DNA of 64,000 nucleotides from Arctic95D-9 sp035967665. Lineage in GTDB: Bacteria; Verrucomicrobiota; Verrucomicrobiia; Verrucomicrobiales; DEV007. Both the position numbers and the translations under genes were made by a program. A model generated the notes under the pieces. It made no database searches, was not told the DNA's origin, and saw nothing but the letters and a program-made list of their open reading frames with translations. Of this stretch, positions 61,237 through 64,000 are shown piece by piece. The stretch spans positions 62,001-126,000 of the forward strand of contig JAYWLB010000088.1 of NCBI GenBank assembly GCA_035967665.1. The letters run 5' to 3'. The stretch's first letter is position 1; each line of letters opens with the position of its first letter.

Positions 61237-61935
61237 TCACGATTGCGGAATTACCACCATTTCATCCTCAATCACCTCGCCATCCTGTAAATGAATGCGG
61301 CGATCGACTCTGTCGAGGAGGCGGTCGTCATGTGTGGAAAAGACGAATGCAGCGCCCCTTTCATGATTAATTCTCCGCATTAAATCGATAATCAGGTTCG
61401 CGTTGTGAGTGTCCAGATTCGCGGTCGGCTCATCCGCAATGACCAAAGCAGGATCCGTGACGAGAGCACGGGCAATCGCAACGCGCTGCTGCTGACCTCC
61501 GCTCATCTTCTGCGGTCGATGTCCCTTGCGATCGCCTAAATCCACTTCATCGAGCAGCTTCGAAGCCCGCTCTGCCGCCTCCGCCTTCGAGACACCGTTT
61601 ATCTGAAGCGGCAGCATCACATTCTCGAGGGCTGTCAGAACCGGCACGAGATTAAAATTCTGAAAAACAAATCCGATTGCATCATTCCGCAATTCACTTC
61701 GTCTAGCATCAGTCAACCCCGAAGCAGGCGTTCCGTTCACAAGAACTTCGCCCGAAGTCGGCGCGTCGAGCAATCCCATCAAATTACACAATGTTGACTT
61801 TCCTGACCCGGACGGCCCCCACACAGCAACGAACGCTTTTTCCTCGATTTCGAGGCTAACCTCCCGTAAAGCATGTACTTCCGTATCACCGAAATGATAA
61901 GTCTTCCTGAGTTTCTGTATCTCGACAACTTTCAT
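61237..61935 (-). CDS. ABC transporter ATP-binding protein (LolD/MacB type)
   Basis: A 232-residue ATPase of the lipoprotein-release or macrolide-export ABC class. Motifs: Walker A GPSGSGKST, signature MSGGQQQRVAIARAL, Walker B ALVIADEPTANLD and switch histidine FSTHDD. The family normally works with an FtsX-like permease, but none lies in the window. Start ATG 61935 is 58 bases from the divergent glycosyltransferase gene. It may be co-transcribed with the sigma factor downstream. Confidence 0.9.
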   Translation of the reverse strand: MKVVEIQKLRKTYHFGDTEVHALREVSLEIEEKAFVAVWGPSGSGKSTLCNLMGLLDAPTSGEVLVNGTPASGLTDARRSELRNDAIGFVFQNFNLVPVLTALENVMLPLQINGVSKAEAAERASKLLDEVDLGDRKGHRPQKMSGGQQQRVAIARALVTDPALVIADEPTANLDTHNANLIIDLMRRINHERGAAFVFSTHDDRLLDRVDRRIHLQDGEVIEDEMVVIPQS

Positions 61936-61993
61936 ATTAAAGAAGCAATAATACTTGCAGTCTAATCAGGCCGTTACATTTTGCACGGGGTAA

Positions 61994-64000
61994 ATGATCG
62001 AACGTATTCTTCTTATACTTTGGGGAGCCTGGCTGCTTTTCGTGCTGATCGCGGCTTTTCGCGTGATCGGCTTTAACATTGCCCGACGAAGGCAGGATCG
62101 CAAGTGGGCGGATAAAACCCGGAATCAGCGCCCTACCGCAGTGATCGTCGCTGTTAAAGGATTTGATCCCCGTGCCACCCCCCGTTTTTTCGATACACTC
62201 TTTGCGCAGGATTATGCGAACTACCGCGTCATCGTCTGTTTTGAATCATGGCAGGACCCGGTCGCGGTATGGCTCCGGGAGGAATTGGAACTCCGCGAAG
62301 ACGCACCGGTCTGGGATCACCCTGACAGTGATGCGAACCTCTCAAGCATAACACTGGTGTGTGCCGGTATTTCGAGTCAGGAGGGGCAGAAGGTTCACAA
62401 TCAGATCGCCGCCTTCGGTCACCTCTCTGATAAGGATGAAGTCATTGCCTTCGTCGACGCTGATGTCATTTTTCAAAATGACTGGCTCGCGAGTCTCACC
62501 GCTCCAATCAATTTAAAGACGCACCCTCTCTCCACGACCTACCGGTGGCTTGTTCCGAAACGCCCCACCCTTCCCAATCAAATTGCCTCGGTCATTAACG
62601 GATCGATCACGACTCAGGGCGGCAGCGAAAGAACAAACGTTCTCTGGGGTGGTTCCATGGCTATCGCCCGAAGCGTTTTCGACAAACTCGATGTCGCCAA
62701 ACTCTTTTCAGGCTCCCTCAACGACGACCTCCGGCTTTCAAAGGCAGCGAGAAAAGACGGCAACCGAATCGCCTTCGTTCGTTCCCTCATTTTACCCACA
62801 GTTATTGATTTCACCTGGAAATCCTTCTTTGAATTCGCAAAGCGCCAATACACCCAGGTAAAGTTTTTCAGTCCGATTCTCTATACGGGCACCAATATTG
62901 TCCTCGGGTTCTACATCCTCGGGCTCGTCTCGATAGTGGCCGCCCTCATCTATGGGTATTTCAATGCGTGGATACCGATCGCCGCCGCTTACGTCATCGA
63001 TCAGATTCGGGCACTCGCACGTCAACAGGTCTATCTGGGGCTCTTTGAGGAGAACGGAATCAGACAGAAGCTCTTTGCCGCAGGGTGGCTCGAACACATG
63101 CTCACGCCGTTCTGGATGTGCATTCACTGGCTGCTTCTTGTCAGCACCTGGACTCAGTCCCGAATCACATGGGCCGGAATCAGATACCGCATCCAGTCCA
63201 ATTCAAAAACCCAAATTCTGGATCGCCCGACAGTGGCCGAACGTCTTCCTGCAGGAGTTGCCGGCCTGTCACTTATCGCCGGGCTCCACGACAAAAAGCG
63301 TCGCGGATATACCCGCCCCGTCCCGACGATCCCGATGGACACCGGCGACGATGCATCGCTCACTGCCGAAACACCCGGGCTCGTCGAGAGTTCGACGACA
63401 AAACCGGAGCCAGAAGTTGCGGCAACACCGCCAGCAGAGGAAACGCTCGAAACTGCAGCAGGCAGAGGAGCCGACAGTTCAGGAGTCGAAGAGTTCGGCT
63501 CAATCGACGATCCTTCCAAAGGGGACAAAATCACTGCTGACACTGCTGACACTGCTGACACTGCTGAGACTGCTGAGACTGCTGAGAAAGAACCTTCGGC
63601 TGTTCCCCCCGGCCACCCCGGACTTTCAAACTTCGTTACCCGCCTCGCCGCAGCACCTCGATTCAACGAGCTTCGAGCCGCTCGCGCCGCAAAGCTTAAC
63701 GAGGTGACGGATTACTCACTCGATCAGGTCGCAGCGGCGAAAAACAAATCGCGCACTCCTGCATCAAAACACTATCCCGTTTTCGGAAGACGCCCCGAAT
63801 CAACACCTCCCTCCGGGACCTCAACACCTCTCACCTTAACGGCTCCAACGCCCGAATCAGCAGCTCCCCCCGCGCAGGAGAAGGAAGTCCGCAAAGTTAC
63901 CGGCACAGCGAATCTGAACCGCTCTTTCGCTGCTCACCGACAGGGAGTTCCCGCAGGCTATCGGAGCGGAGACACGATAAAACGCGCCTCACGCTCTTCA
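61994..64000 (+). CDS. family 2/21-type glycosyltransferase with long low-complexity tail, partial
   Basis: A frame of 669 codons open to the window edge, the largest unlisted gene here. Residues about 1-30 are a membrane anchor. Residues about 45-300 are a GT-A glycosyltransferase related to ceramide glucosyltransferases: VIVAVKGFDPR, EVIAFVDADVIFQNDWLASL (DxD-like), TNVLWGGSMAIARSVF, NDDLRLS and RQYTQ (cf. QxxRW). Two or three helices follow (about 290-390). The C-terminal part (from about 430) is rich in P, A, E, T and contains a 9-base tandem repeat at 63533-63586. The stop lies outside the window. It probably makes a glycolipid or polysaccharide linkage. Confidence 0.8.
   Translation, partial: MIERILLILWGAWLLFVLIAAFRVIGFNIARRRQDRKWADKTRNQRPTAVIVAVKGFDPRATPRFFDTLFAQDYANYRVIVCFESWQDPVAVWLREELELREDAPVWDHPDSDANLSSITLVCAGISSQEGQKVHNQIAAFGHLSDKDEVIAFVDADVIFQNDWLASLTAPINLKTHPLSTTYRWLVPKRPTLPNQIASVINGSITTQGGSERTNVLWGGSMAIARSVFDKLDVAKLFSGSLNDDLRLSKAARKDGNRIAFVRSLILPTVIDFTWKSFFEFAKRQYTQVKFFSPILYTGTNIVLGFYILGLVSIVAALIYGYFNAWIPIAAAYVIDQIRALARQQVYLGLFEENGIRQKLFAAGWLEHMLTPFWMCIHWLLLVSTWTQSRITWAGIRYRIQSNSKTQILDRPTVAERLPAGVAGLSLIAGLHDKKRRGYTRPVPTIPMDTGDDASLTAETPGLVESSTTKPEPEVAATPPAEETLETAAGRGADSSGVEEFGSIDDPSKGDKITADTADTADTAETAETAEKEPSAVPPGHPGLSNFVTRLAAAPRFNELRAARAAKLNEVTDYSLDQVAAAKNKSRTPASKHYPVFGRRPESTPPSGTSTPLTLTAPTPESAAPPAQEKEVRKVTGTANLNRSFAAHRQGVPAGYRSGDTIKRASRSS
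63533..63586 (+). repeat. 9-bp tandem repeat in the glycosyltransferase tail
   Basis: Six consecutive copies of ACTGCTGA(C/G) encode the tripeptide series T-A-D or T-A-E. The first three end in C and the last three in G. The frame is preserved, so repeat number can vary without frameshift. Confidence 0.85.

Noticed and set aside
1..64000. CRISPR arrays, insertion sequences, prophage or integrative elements
   Set aside because: No array of regularly spaced long repeats, no transposase, integrase or phage structural gene was found, and no tRNA-end direct repeat flanks the tRNA-Leu.

Overview
The window looks like a chromosomal segment from a member of the Verrucomicrobiota (Planctomycetes-Verrucomicrobia-Chlamydiae group). 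The evidence is two loci of DUF1549/DUF1553 plus DUF1501 proteins with planctomycete-type c-cytochrome motifs, an SHD1-domain protein, many secreted proteins of PVC-specific type, a SET-domain protein with a lysine-rich tail, and frequent starts without a clear Shine-Dalgarno. Ordinary housekeeping genes are scattered throughout: a MenG/UbiE-type methyltransferase, tRNA-Leu(CAG), ClpB, MnmA, MiaB, SMC, RluD family, AraD, UxaC and HisJ. I see no rRNA, CRISPR array, insertion sequence, prophage or integration site, so it reads as chromosomal backbone with lineage-specific inserts.

Layout. 1-1205: partial menG/ubiE, tRNA-Leu and a lipoate-ligase-like protein. 1228-5377: two perfect dyads, then a xanthine-dehydrogenase-like pair that has lost its iron-sulfur and molybdopterin motifs. 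5465-11244: Kef-type antiporter, small anchored methyltransferase, phosphodiesterase-like enzyme, AraD and a degenerate EEP-fold membrane protein. 11252-18816: a minus-strand DUF1501/DUF1549/WD40-cytochrome operon with a divergent PAS-AraC regulator. 18890-27756: coiled-coil secreted protein, TauE, ClpB, TPR protein, two secreted proteins (one an M23 peptidase) and MnmA. 27865-36994: an orphan sugar-ABC ATPase, then a plus-strand run of a FAN1-like nuclease/exonuclease fusion, a secreted propeller protein, and a second DUF1549/DUF1501 pair. 37075-42930: a candidate selenoprotein thioredoxin, MiaB, UxaC and HisJ. 42925-45524: an uncharacterised cluster of PqqD-like membrane protein, subtilase, GAF protein and a 73-residue protein. 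45525-46237: a long non-coding gap with back-to-back terminators and signs of small RNAs. 46238-56513: SMC, DsbD-N-like protein, SET protein, LysM lipoprotein, thioredoxin-fold protein, PA14 cytochrome and a propeller protein. 56738-64000: polysaccharide flippase, RluD, SGNH hydrolase, ECF-like sigma factor, LolD-type ATPase and a partial glycosyltransferase that runs off the end.

The strongest unusual signal is at 37075-37776. A thioredoxin-fold gene is cut by an in-frame TGA exactly at the first redox cysteine (W-TGA-P-P-C), and 25 bases downstream of that TGA sits the loop of a small hairpin resembling a bacterial SECIS element. Other notable points are the cofactor-less XDH pair, the VRR-NUC plus DEDDh fusion, the PqqD/subtilase/GAF cluster, and AACCCTGTT repeats with the same 22-base period at two distant loci.
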